64,000 nucleotides of DNA from Melampsora larici-populina 98AG31. Its lineage: Eukaryota; Basidiomycota; Pucciniomycetes; Pucciniales; Melampsoraceae. Positions 44,961 to 56,312 of the stretch are shown here, piece after piece. Where the stretch lies: NCBI RefSeq assembly GCF_000204055.1, contig NW_006768772.1, forward strand, positions 1,920,071 through 1,984,070. Direction: 5' to 3'. Both the position numbers and the translations under genes were made by a program. Position 1 is the stretch's first letter. Each line of letters begins with the position of its first letter. Under the pieces are notes generated by a model. It was not told the DNA's origin and searched no databases. It saw only the letters and a program-made list of their open reading frames with translations.

Positions 44961-47025
44961 TCAACAGATGCAACACACGGATTGATTAAGGCGGTTGCAG
45001 TGAAGGCTGCATGCGAAAATGCAGGAAAGACCACCCGAGGTATGAAGATCGAATCATGCCTGGATGAATTTGTCATTACACTCGGAGCCATCAGCCCACA
45101 CGCTCTAAATATCTTCAATGATAACTTTGCGGGATGCAGAAATCATAGTCTGCGAATGAAGCAAGCAAAAGAAGGAATTCATCTAGTCGATGGTCTTCAC
45201 ATTGTCAATTTCAATCAAATCACCCAAGTTCTCAAAGATCTTGGTTATTCTGGACCAGTAGCAGCAGCTTCTGACCAGACTGTGTGTGTCAAGCGGCTTC
45301 GACATCATGATGGTCATTTAGTTGGGGTGCAAGGTGGGGATATATCATTTGATGATCCTTCTGAGCTTCCAGCACTTGTAAAATCAGTGGTCAAAAATAA
45401 AGACCTTTGCTCAAAGGTACGTTGTATCTGCTCAATTACTCAAAGCAGCTTTTCAATTGCTGATTTCAATTATCTCTCATTGAACCAGATTTGGGCTTAC
45501 ACTCTGCAAGTTCCCTTACCTAATATCCCAACTTTTGCAGTTGCACTCATTGCTAGTTGCGATAAGGAAACTCCAAATGACATCCTAGAAAACCACCTCA
45601 AGTTTTTGGAAATGTCTCAAGAGGCTGGGATCAATATCCTTTCAGTTGGTGCAGACGGCGCACCAACCAAACTAAGCGCTCAAAATTCTCTCACGGATAC
45701 GGCGACTCAGTTTGTTAGTTACTCGAACTCACATTACAATGTCCATGTCAAGGTGCCTCTGATTGGTCATCCTCCACGCCCAGTTGTAATGGTGCAGGAT
45801 CCTAAGCACGCTCGTAAAACTGGTGCAAACCAGTTGAGCTCTGGAGCTTGTCTTCTTGTCATTGGTAAATATCATGTCTTGATACAGCAGGTTGCTGCTT
45901 TACTCCAGTATGGAAATAGCCTGCTACTTCATAAGGACATATTTGACTGTGACAAACAAGATGATGTCCAAGCCTTTCAAACGTTGAGCTCCAGCACCCT
46001 AGCAGCTTCACTGGCGCATGATGACATGATTGGTTTGTCAATCTATCTATATGTAGTAGGTGAAATGTGTGATGCGTGGTTAAACCAATGGATTGGCCAT
46101 CACAAGCACATCTAATCAGCTTGGACTGCAGATTTCTTTTTTTGACACTGGAAAACTTACCTCCTCAAACAACAAGCTGAGCCTCATAAGCTAATGAGCT
46201 TTGCTCAAAACTGCATATCACCTCAAAGTCTCAAGATATTTTCAACACTAGCAACCTCCCTACTCCAGCTTATCATAGCTCATTGAGAGTTTTATCCAAA
46301 CATCCCTTTGCTCCCTTGGAAGCATGGGAGCGAGCCCTGTGAACACGTTTTTGGCTGGATGCATGTGATTTCTCCAAGATCCACTGTTCTCGACGCTAGA
46401 ATGATGATGCCAAAAATTCATGCCATAGTCAAGAATATTATGTTGGGCAGAATGAAGATACCCTCATCAGAACACATGCATTCTGGGTATCAATACGCTT
46501 TTTCTGATGAACCTGACAATGAAAATATCAAATTTCTTGCTGAATTCCCATCTGACAAAGAAATTTCGGAAGATCTTGGAATTGCCTATGAGCAAGCCAA
46601 TCAACTTGCGCTGATTTGTGGAATGGGTTCACTCAATTCCACCATTGATGATGTTCCAGAAGATCTGGATGACTCGTATCAAAATTCACCCAAAAACTTA
46701 TCAGGTACGCAGCTGTTCATCTTTTTCATTCCTTCTTTCTTTGACTTGTATTGACATTTGAGCTACATTAGATATCTTGGTTTGTGCCACTCAGCACTAT
46801 TATATTGAGTATGGATATCAAGTCAACAAGTTAGCCAAGAAACAAGCACTTGAAGCAGCCACACACTTAACCAAGGAGCAGAATTTGATCGACCTGTTTC
46901 TTGACTCTTTGCCCAAAGATGCTGACGAAAAAACCTTGCAAAACACAGCAATGTCCATATCAAATCTTCTTAATCCAATATGTAAGGCCTGTCAGTATAT
47001 TCTGCTATCCTCTACACGTGACTGA
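44961..47025 (+). pseudogene. Unclassified fungal transposase, catalytic part
   Basis: One frame runs from 44961 to about 46704, then an intron and a last piece to 47025. Motifs in order: STDATHGLIKAV, SDQTVCVKRL, AGINILSVGADGAPTK, VMVQDPKHARKTGANQLSSG, DKQDDVQAFQTL, and LLPWKHGSEPCEHVFGWM. These resemble an RNase H-fold transposase with acidic residues in GADG, DPKH and EH-F-G motifs. Three in-frame stops interrupt it: TAA 46113-46115, TGA 46143-46145 and TGA 46284-46286. Each is explained by C-to-T change from Gln or Arg codons. With 40607-42086 it forms one gene separated by insertions. The family is a pattern match from memory. A P/THAP9-like or Kolobok-like relation is possible but unproven. 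Confidence 0.65.
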
Positions 47026-47590
47026 CCGATCATTCTCTTGATTATCTACCAGCAGCTGAGCATCACCCCCAATCAAATGACTCCAAAATGGTCAACATTG
47101 TATGATTTCATGTAAAAAACCCTTATCTTCTGATATTGGTCTGGTTCAGGGTTTTGTAGTTTTAGTAACGATATAAACCCTTTCTCATTGTCTTTTGGCC
47201 TGGTCGGGGTCTTTCATCATTCAAACCCTGGCCTGGGTTAATGCAAAAATTTTCTCTCATTGCCTACTCTTCTTCTACCAAGGGTTAATTAAATTATAAC
47301 CTCAGTTATAGAGATGGTAACTCAAGGGATTGGTTTTTATTTTTTTTACACTCTTGAAACTCAAGTGATAGAGTTGTAATATTTCTTTTTATTTATATGT
47401 ATTAAGTTTAATTATGGACTTACTTACTTTGTCAATCTTGGAGGTTTTGCTCTGCAAAACCTCTCTGGTTGACAAACTTGAAGTTCTTCAATGTAGAATT
47501 GGTGATCCAAATTAAATTGCACACTTGGCTTTTAATCTATTATACATAATATGTTGTATCCATCTCTTTTTTGTTTTGTTTTGTTTTGTG
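47026..47590. other. Non-coding, nothing recognised
   Basis: AT-rich sequence after the transposase pseudogene. It probably includes that element's 3' end. I found no inverted partner of the 39498 repeat here. Confidence 0.4.
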
Positions 47591-48441
47591 TTGACGTTGA
47601 GTGTTCCAAGTGGATGTCTTTTGTTAAAAATGAAAAAGGTGACTCACAAACCATTTTGCTTGAGTTCCTCCATTAAACTCAACCACTCACTAGCCACTCA
47701 ATGAGCTCTTGTTCTTGACACCAACTGAAACCAGGTCAACCACCTCATGCAAATTCTAATGATACTTTCAACTAGTTTTGACAAGATCTCATTAGAAACT
47801 TGGGATTACCTGACTTGACTTACCTTTATTTTTTGAAGAAGATTATTGAGGAGGAGGATGAATTTAAATGCAATATAGCAATTTCACACGGTAGCACAGC
47901 CAATATTGATCAAGATTCATTGAAATTCATTGTAGTTATCTGTTACTTACCTGATGAAAGCACCCTCAAGCTCAGAAAGACCACTTTGAGTTCACCACCA
48001 AAACTTTTTTTTCATCAGGCAAGTAAAAGATGACTGCAATGAATTTCAATGAATCTTGATCAATATTGGCTGTAGTACTATGTGAAATTGCTATATTACA
48101 TTTGAATTCATTCTCCTCCTCAATAATCTTCTTCACAAAATAAAGGTAAGTTGAGTCAGGTAATCCCAAGTCTCTAATGAGATCTTGTCAAAACTGGTTG
48201 AAAGTATCATTAGAATTTGCATGAGGTGGTTGACCTGGGTTTGGTTGGTGTTGAGGACTAGAGCTCATCAAGTGGCTAGTGAGTGGTTGAGTGTAATGGA
48301 TGAATGGATGAATGAATGAATGGATGGATAGATGGATGGATAAAAAAATAAAATCACAAGTGGGAACTCGAGTGAAATTGTTTGCAAGTCACCTTTTCTT
48401 CATTTTTAACAAAAGACATTCACTTGGCACTCTCGACGTCG
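47591..48441. mobile_element. Long foldback element (~850 bp)
   Basis: The two arms are near-complementary for about 370 bp each (47591-47960 and about 48010-48441), separated by a ~50-base centre. Ends read TTGACGTTGAGTGTTCCAAG and, inverted, TCGACGTCGAGAGTGCCAAG. Both arms can be read as the same short peptide in opposite directions, which is a mirror effect and not a gene. The target duplication was not found. A Mutator-like foldback is one possibility. Confidence 0.75.
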
Positions 48442-48508
48442 AGAAAGGGTGAGAGACAACTTCAAAGCCAAATATTTTCCCACATGGTTGAATCCAAGAT
48501 TCTAATTA

Positions 48509-48516
48509 CTTACATA
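48509..48516. repeat. Target duplication of MITE (left)
   Basis: CTTACATA, repeated exactly at 48913-48920. Confidence 0.9.
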
Positions 48517-48912
48517 AGGACCCCGGAAAGCTCCAGGGAAAGTATCCGACCTAAAACCACCCCAATTGACCTTTTCAATACCCCGTGACGCGGTAAAAAC
48601 CCGAAAATCGAGCTTAAACAATTCCGGTTACGTCGGTAGGTTTAAAGAGCAAAAATCGCTAAAAATCTCCCAGGAGACCTGTCCATTCGTTTTTGGTCGG
48701 TACGTACGTCCAAAAGACAGTGTTTTCGGGCTTTTTTTTTGGCTCAGGAGAAATCCATACCTGTCACGTCGGTAGGTCTGAATTCCAAAAATCTGATTTT
48801 GGCTCGAAAACCCCCCAAAAAATACCTTTTTCGTCGGTACGTTGGCCTTTTTTTCGACCCTCAATCCATTCATTTTACGTCGGATAGTTCACCTGGAGCT
48901 TTCCGGGGTCCT
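48517..48912. mobile_element. MITE with 8-bp duplication and GTCGGTA repeats
   Basis: Inverted ends AGGACCCCGGAAAGCTCCAG (48517) match the complement ending at 48912 over about 21 bases, then more loosely through TATCCGAC. Perfect 8-bp copies CTTACATA flank it. The interior has GTCGGTA or GTCGGATA near 48631, 48697, 48767, 48833 and 48877, mostly as ACGTCGGTA. An 8-bp duplication fits hAT or KDZ-type mobilisation. No gene inside. Confidence 0.92.
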
Positions 48913-48920
48913 CTTACATA
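48913..48920. repeat. Target duplication of MITE (right)
   Basis: CTTACATA, identical to 48509-48516. Confidence 0.9.
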
Positions 48921-50526
48921 TCTCCTCTACCATTCATTCTTCTTCCCTTGGCAAAACATCAGAAAACATCTGTTTAAAATTTTGTTTGTCTTTGTTACAG
49001 CCGTTCCAACAATTAATGGCAGAAATCTTCATCGGTGTTATCACCACCAACATTTTTGCTTCGCATGTGTGAACGCCAGTACACATAGCCTCGTGATAGA
49101 AAATCACATTTTTCCAATATGTTGACTGTATACATAAGAAGGAGTTGCGTAAGTAAATCACAAGGTCAGTTCAGCCATTCAATCCCGATGCGATTAAAGA
49201 TTGCGCATGTGATCATCATGCGATAAAAACCCCTGAGCACAATACATCACATCAAAATTGAGTGATACAAAGATTTGTTCGTTTTGATGTTTTGCAATGT
49301 ATACAATCCTTTGAATAGCATCAATTATGAGCGATACAAATGTAGAATCGCTTGAGGGTCAATACTAAAGATTCATACAATTAACACATCATTAGAGCTC
49401 TTTATCATTAGAGCTTCCTTCAAGCAGAATGTACATACAAATCAAGAAAACTAAAATCGCGATCAGCCTGTGGTATGCACGCAAGACCTTCCCGTCCATG
49501 TATTTCTCAAAACAAAGGACGAAGAGTTTGGCATTGACAAGTAGGATCACATCGGTCTTGTGAATGTATCTACCTGCGTGGATGCTCGCAGCTCTCATTA
49601 TAAATTGCTTAAACCTTTGTAAACTTCTTTATGCGAAGCCTGGAAAACTCGTCTTCTTCAAGTTGATTTTGTAATGACTCATTCAAACAAAGCCTTAACG
49701 CTTCACCTGATCTATCCAACATGATCCCGGCGCTGATCATGAGGGGGCGTAACAAGGCGCTATGTACACAAGTTCGTATCCCATAACCTCTGCACAAGGT
49801 TCGAACCAAGGCACCTTACATAAAGATCTATATACCCAATTTTCCACATCTTTGTTATCTTTGTGCTCGGGCAAGTGATTAATCCAGTGAAGTGTATACT
49901 GAGGATAATCAAATTGCTGGTTGCAAACTATTACCAAATGCTTCTGTCACCCTAAGGGGTAGATAGGGAATTTCTGAGCCCCCAGGGGTAAAAACTTTTT
50001 TGTTGTTTCAATTCATCGTCTTCGATTCTTCTTTATTCATGGCACCAAGCTTTGAGGAAATAGGATATAATAGAACCGTGTATCAACATCTGATTTTACT
50101 TTTAAAACTCGTCCTTGGCAGTCTGTTTTTGTAAAGTCAAGTCAAACCATCGAGAACCAAATTGATCGTCATCAAGCTTCCAAAATATTTTCGAGGAACA
50201 AATATCATCACTCAAGGACTCCCACTTATATACATAGATCGAAATCAAAACAAAAAACTAAATGTATTTCTTGATAAACCAAAAATACAAAATAATAGCT
50301 CTCCTATTAATCGAACTAAAACGAAAATAATAATGATTTTTCTTTCACAAAGAAAGACTAAACTAAAAGTCCGAAATTTTTAAATTGTAGTACAACAGAA
50401 TCAAATTCAAACAACAATTTTTCTGCAAAATCATACAACAATAATTTTCTTCATACATATAACATGAGCATTTTTTTTGCAAAACAATTCAATACCAAGT
50501 TTCAAATAAATAAAAGAATTCAATCC
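48921..50526. other. Non-coding or decayed region
   Basis: Minus-strand frames at 49392-49937 are short and switch frame. None shows a motif I know, so they may be remnants of a dead gene. The part from about 50000 is the 3' flank of the WD40 gene that ends at 50527. Confidence 0.45.
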
Positions 50527-53448
50527 CTATCCATCATGATGAATCGATGATGATGTAGTAGGATTAATTTCAGATGATAATTTAAATTTCTTATCATCCG
50601 ACATAAACGGATGTAAAGCTAAAGATCCAGCAGCTCCATCATTCCCACCCCAAGCCGTAGAAACCAAACTAGGTTCATTAGGATTCCAACTAACATCTCT
50701 AACAGTCATCGATTCATATCCATAAAGTGTATGTCTTCTAAGATTTCGTTTTCTTTGATCGATTGGAATCGGAACATCAAATGGATCTGTAAATTCTGAT
50801 TTATTCCCAGATCCATTTGACTTGAGGAGTGGTGCTGTTTGTGATCGATTGATGACTTGTGCTATTGTACCATCTAGATTCCAGATATGTATAAACCCAT
50901 CCGATGATCCTGATGCGATATATCGTTGTCCAGTAGTGTTGGGTGGTGAAAAATGAACTCGAATCAAGGTTTGTAATACAGAATGACCTCGGTATGTCAT
51001 TACTGAGCAATCATTTGGATGTTCTCGACATACTACATGATTTAAACCAAATTCATTAGCTATCCTGGCCCTATTGATCCGACTCAGTAAAATGATGAGA
51101 CTTACTCGGTCTATCGTAGACACCATGACGGTAATCCCAACCTCTGATAGAAACATCCAATTTGTCCATTTCATTAAACTTTTCTCCACTAATCATCTTT
51201 CTCAAGTCCCAAAGTTTTGCGCCCTGATCTTTTCCATTACTGACAATGTACCGACCATCTCCTTTAGCGCTAACAAAAGTGAGACCCTCTGTATGACCTA
51301 CCAGTACTCTAGAAGATAAATGATCAAAGAACCTTTACATCAGCTTTTGACTCGACTAGAATGGGTATTGTAGTTTAGATCGACGTACCCTGCTGGTTGT
51401 GCATTTTGAAGTGAACGACGATCCCATATCTTGGCATATGTATCATCAGAACCTGACACCAAGATATTAGGATCTGTTTTATCCGCAAAACATAGCTGTT
51501 GGAACATCGAGCCCAGTCAGTTGCTGACGAAGAGCATGCGAAGGACAGACAGCTCAACTGCATTGGTATCGTTTGAATGTCCCACTACATTGAGCAAACA
51601 GGTCTTTCTTTCGACATCATATGCAATGATGCGACCTGTTCAAGAGCGAAGGGATACATTGAATGGCAGAGAAATCAGCAAGATTGGAAGCCGACAAACA
51701 CAGGCTCTGTGATGAACAGAAACGTGACATACCACGACTACCGCCAGCTATGAGCTCTTTACCATCACTACTAAATCGTAAACTCCAAATCCCAAAAGTT
51801 GTCCTTTCCCAACGATCAATACCAAAATCAAGAGCTTCTTGTTCATGATCTTCTAAACCTAAACCTAAAACAGCATCTTCACCACGAGTTTTGACCAGAT
51901 GAACAATAGGTGTGATCGAACTATAAGCCATCCAATTATTATCAGGGCTAAGATTAGCATCAGTGATAGTCCATCTACAATTATGAGCAGGAGCTTGAAA
52001 GGTTCGAATTAATTTGATAGATGAAATGTGACTTGATTCTGAACTGTCGAATGATTGGAAGATAGATCGAGTTGGATGGTTGAACGTATCTAACACATTC
52101 TTTTTGGTTCTCTCAGGTGGAACCGTCCTAGGGAAGAAAAGGATAAGAATCAGAAGGATCCAAGGCATGGTATGATAGTAGTAAAGCTCACATGTCGTAT
52201 ATATAGACCCGGAACCCCTGAGCGCAAGTGTAGAAAAAGGTGCCATCTAAACATGATACAGTATGAGTGATGACACTTCAAACGATAAAGCAGGATCGGC
52301 ACACCATCTGAGTACTGTCCGCTGTAAATACGAGAACCGTATAATCCAATTTCGGTTCCATTGGAATTGGGTATGTTCATCTGAGTCAGATGAAGGACGA
52401 TCAAAATCAATCAGTTTATCATGCACGTTGATTTCTATCGAGTGAGTTTAACTTACTTTCCCTAGCTTTCGTTTATCAAACGGACGATATGAGCTTTCAG
52501 CGGAAGCCAACACGTCGACCAAGTTTTGAGAATAATCTTTCAATCGCTTCACGGAAGCGTGGTAATGTTCTGGTGGCTACCATCGAGGTAATACAGTAAA
52601 TGACATACGAAGCATCAGTAGGTATACTTAACACTACGGATATCGTTGAAGACTCACCTTGCTATATTCACCTGAGCGATCCAAGTCAACACCTTCAGAG
52701 ACAGGCTCAGTGACCTCAGGATAGTAACGCGCCACCCGACCATTATCAGGGTCATCGAAATAGTAAGTTTCACTTGTATCACTTATTCCATCTTCATCAA
52801 TCTCGTCTTCCGCTTCTTCTTCTTCTTCTTCTTCTTCCCATGCTCGCATAATGGCCGGATAGTCATATAACACAACCACATGCGGTAAAGCAGCTTAAGA
52901 GAGTAAAAAAAAGATGGTCAGGATCGTGATGAACGTGTTGATAAAGTGATTCCAAGACTGACATCCCGTTCCATCGGGTTCATCGTAGACGAGCACATGT
53001 GGAAGTGCAGCTTAAAGAACAAAACCAAGTCAGAATCGTGATGAATATGATGATGAGGGTGATTATAAGACTTACATTCTGTTTGATTTGATTCATGATC
53101 CTGTGAAGTTTTGATTGATAGAGTGAGATTTGTTGATCACGATACACGATACACGACCATCAATCGAAGTTCTAGAGAGAAAAAAAACGATTTGAAGGGT
53201 ATAGTACCAACATTTGAATGCGAACTGATTTGTATAATCAAAAGATTGAAAACATCAGTAATATGTCAAAGAGAAATCCCAAGAAGAAAAGTGACTCAAC
53301 GATTCAGAGGAAAGTGGTGGTTCATGTTCATCTGATGATCCATCTGATGGCTATTATCATTAGATCAGCTATGTAGTCAACTCATTGAGAAAGGTAAGAT
53401 GATGAACTCAACCTGATTTGATTCATGGGAACGAATGAGACCCGACAT
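50527..53448 (-). CDS. DCAF11/WDR23-like WD40 protein
   Basis: Predicted substrate receptor of a CUL4-DDB1 ubiquitin ligase, by similarity to DCAF11/WDR23 and plant LEC14B. I build 12 exons: 53448-53413, 53100-53076, 53010-52963, 52893-52658, 52576-52457, 52380-52305, 52246-52192, 52127-51733, 51635-51559, 51495-51389, 51308-51106, 51059-50527. All phases agree (1911 bases, 636 residues). After an acidic Glu tract come IYSGQYSDDGTFFYTC, APAHNCRWTITDANLSPD, GRIIAYDVE, NILVSGSDDTYAKIWDRR, GHTEGLTFVSAKGDGRYIVS, KLWDLRKM, MTYRGHSVLQTLIRVHFSP and VRDVSWNPNEPSLVSTAW. These are WD repeats in the DCAF11 order, including the WDxR-type positions. The N-terminus has very small exons with an internal duplication. 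Start codon choice depends on those micro-exons and is the least certain part. The intron between the last two exons is only 46 bases. Confidence 0.87.
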
Positions 53449-54265
53449 GTTTGAATCTGATGATGAGAAATGGATGAAGTTAGTTGAAATGAAGTCAAAG
53501 ATATTTGAGATGTTCAACCGAGAAGATAAGAAGAGTGAGTCAACAGTTTAAGAACACTCAAACTACAAGTAAACACCATCCAATCTCAACTTTAAAGCAC
53601 TCTTCACTCTTCACAGCTCTTCACCTTCCATTCCCTGCCTGATCATCTCAATTGAGCTCAATCTAAGTTGACAGAGTCCCTGTCATTCAATGCTACTTAC
53701 ATTGTAAACAGGGGCTCAATTGATTTATGTAAACATGCTCAATCGGTTCATCATCTGACCATGACATCATTCATTCAAGCTCCCTTGACCATTCCCACCA
53801 ATTTCATAAAATAAAACCCAAAAAAAAGCAAAAGAAAAAACACATCAACCAGAAAAAAAGAACGTGCATGTATAGAAATTATAATAAAAAAGATTTGTAT
53901 TGCAAAAAAAGAAATGTATATAGAGAGAGAGATGAACAGAGAAGAGTATAAATAATATATGGTTTAATGATACAAGCTTTTAATTTGGAATTGGTTGTTT
54001 TTTTGCGTATTGGTCAGACAACATTGGTTTGGTAAGGTACAGAAACAAACGAAAAGAAAAAAATCATCAAATCATTTAAAGTTTGATCAAGTAAATGGAT
54101 CTGAATAGTAAATATATCAACAGACTACAAAGATTACATTATTTACATATCCACAGGTTGTTTTTTTGAGAAAATAAATTGAAATATAGGGTAAGGTATT
54201 AGCTTCTGAATGATCGATTTGAGCCAATAAGATCTCACTCAAGAGTGTATATAGAGGGATACTGA
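53449..54265. other. Intergenic, 5' of the WD40 gene
   Basis: About 800 bases between two same-strand genes. It is AT-rich with A-runs and no supported gene. It should contain the WD40 gene's promoter and the terminator region of the LSB5-like gene. Confidence 0.5.
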
Positions 54266-56054
54266 TCAAAGAAACGGATCTGCAAAAGGATTATTATCTT
54301 CCACTTCTCTTGACTTAGATCCCGATGGTTCAGGTCGATTAGTAACAGATTGATCCACAGGAATCAACGTAGATTTTCCAACCGAAAGAGGTGAGATCAG
54401 TCCAACTTGTGGTTCATCTTCATTCGACGAATCAAAATCCGAAAAATCCGAAAGTGTACCTGGATCATAATCTCGATTAACTTGAGCTTGAGTTGAACTT
54501 TGATATGAATCAGGTGCAATCGGTTTAGGTAATCGATCCGAATCATGATCTCCTTCTGATCCAAAATCAAGTCCAAGTAAGTCTTCATTATAATTAGTAG
54601 ATGGTCTGATCGGAAGATTAGGTGAGATTGGGGTTTCTGGATCATCAAATAATCCTCGTTCTTCATGATGAGGTGCTGGTGTAGGTCGGATGTTTAAATC
54701 TTTGAGTCGCTTGGTACTCGAGTTAAGGTCTTTAGATGGGTCGATCTGTTTTTCATACAATTCAAGTGCTGCAACCACTTGAGCATTCGTGTTGACCAAG
54801 GTACCAATATAATCACCATTCGTGTCACGATCGGTGACTGAGATACTCAATCATCAGCCTTCCGAGTGTCAGCAAATCTAGCCATTCAAAAACAATCTCA
54901 CCTAACCGTATATACCGTATTAAACGCTTTTGAACAGTCTTGGCCTTTTCAAGATTCGTTTGGACTTTTTCGTCGGTTCTTACGTCATGTGTTTCTGGAT
55001 TGATGAGTTGTATAGAGTTCACAAGACTAGAAAAGATAAAAGTAACAATTAGTGATCAATAAAGATTACAAGAGTTGGAAATAAAACCGGTACAAACTTA
55101 TTGGCGCATTGAGCAGCTGTGGCCACCACATTCAAGATCCCAGGAGCTTCTTCCTTCAAGTCGATGTCTGAAGCGTCATTCAGAGGTAAAGGTAATTTAG
55201 TACGAAACCGTTGATCGATCTTATTCTTTGGTTTTTTGCTTCGTTCTTCCTTCTTCTTAGACTTCTGAGCAGCTTTAATGGCTTTAGCTGTATCCTTCTC
55301 CATCCCTGAAATCATCGTTGAGACTAAATCATTAGAGTTGATCGAATCCATAGAGGTTTTATTGGTCGTTTTGCTGATAGGTGGTGAGGTTTGTTTAGAA
55401 GCAGGTTGTAGACGAGCAAGTTTATGAGAACCACCACAGATCGAATAAAGACCAGCTACAGTTGACATTGTAGGATCGGATTGAAATGTTTTAGACCAAT
55501 AAGAAAGCAAGATCATCGTTTGTCTACGAACAGTTGGATCTGTACGAGCATCATAAACAAGTGATTTGATGCAATCTACCATTCGTTCATCCGCAAAAGT
55601 GGCTAAATAAACGGTCATTGAAGTAAAAACGTTCTGGAGTTTAATTTGGGTTCATCTCTTCTTGGATTGATCATTTAAGATTTTCTTCTTACTTTGAAAT
55701 TTAGAACCTCCATTGAGAACGAGAGAAGCTAAAAGGTTGAGTGCGTTCTTTTGATGTGTGATATCACCATGTTTGAGTTGCTTTCGAACCGCACGACTGG
55801 CTTCTTCTGGTCTAGTGAATATCAAGAACAATCAATTTTGTGTTAAATGATGGATTGAGATTAGGAAAAAAGTTCACCTACCCAGTTGGTTGAAGGTTAA
55901 TAACATCAACTAATTCAACGATAAATTGATTCAAATCTGATTCTGCTACTGGTTTTGATGATTGACAGATACGATCCACCCAACTAGTGACAGCACTTTG
56001 TGGCTTCTGACCGACACCTAAGAGTCCTTTTGCACGAGCCTTATCGATAGGCAT
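54266..56054 (-). CDS. LSB5-like VHS-GAT adaptor protein
   Basis: Predicted endocytic adaptor linking ubiquitinated cargo and actin assembly, by likeness to yeast Lsb5. Five exons: 56054-55882, 55811-55693, 55602-55098, 55026-54902 and 54837-54266 (1494 bases, 497 residues). A VHS-like domain covers about residues 10-150 (SRAVRKQLKHGDITHQKNAL, LNLLASLVLNGGSKFQ, then TFADERMVDCIKSLVYDART). A Lys-rich linker follows, then a GAT-like helical region (about 265-350: LVNSIQLINPETHDV, TDRDTNGDYIGTLVNTNAQV). The tail is acidic and ends NNPFADPFL, giving an NPF (EH-domain binding) and a DPF (AP-2 appendage binding) motif. An upstream acceptor at 55634 would put exon 3 out of phase. The acceptor at 55603 keeps the VHS alignment ungapped, so I chose it. 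Confidence 0.85.
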
Positions 56055-56312
56055 CCTGAAGATAATCAAATCCGATGAAATTGAGAGCTTGAGGAGGACT
56101 TAGACTGTGAGTTTGATTAGTGAGATGAGCTTGATGAATGAGATGAGATGAGATGAGTTGATCGTATTGAGTTCTTCAAAGTTCAGCCACTCTTGAAATA
56201 TCTCCGATCAACAGCAAACCAAACCGGGTTGCCAAAAAAAACCGGTACAACACCGGGTTGACTTCTTGGCTGGCTCGGGAGCTGTCAAGAGCTGTCAACT
56301 TGATCCACAAAT
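56055..56312. other. Intergenic, promoter side of LSB5-like gene
   Basis: Short region between the LSB5-like start and the LINE remnant. ACCGGGTTG or CCGGGTTG words occur near 56225 and 56256. No gene. Confidence 0.4.

Noticed and set aside
47800..48169. Two matching peptides (MGLPDLTYLYF... on plus, MGLPDSTYLYF... on minus)
   Set aside because: They are the same sequence read from the two arms of a foldback element and not evidence of a gene.
49392..49937. Minus-strand frames of 66-68 residues
   Set aside because: They overlap in different frames and show no recognisable motif. A decayed gene is possible but not supportable.
51060..51075. Upstream acceptor for the last DCAF11-like exon at 51071
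   Set aside because: Using it gives an immediate in-frame TAG. The acceptor ending at 51060 keeps the frame.
55603..55640. Upstream acceptor for LSB5-like exon 3 at 55634
   Set aside because: It would put exon 3 out of phase. The acceptor at 55603 keeps phase and an ungapped VHS-like alignment.
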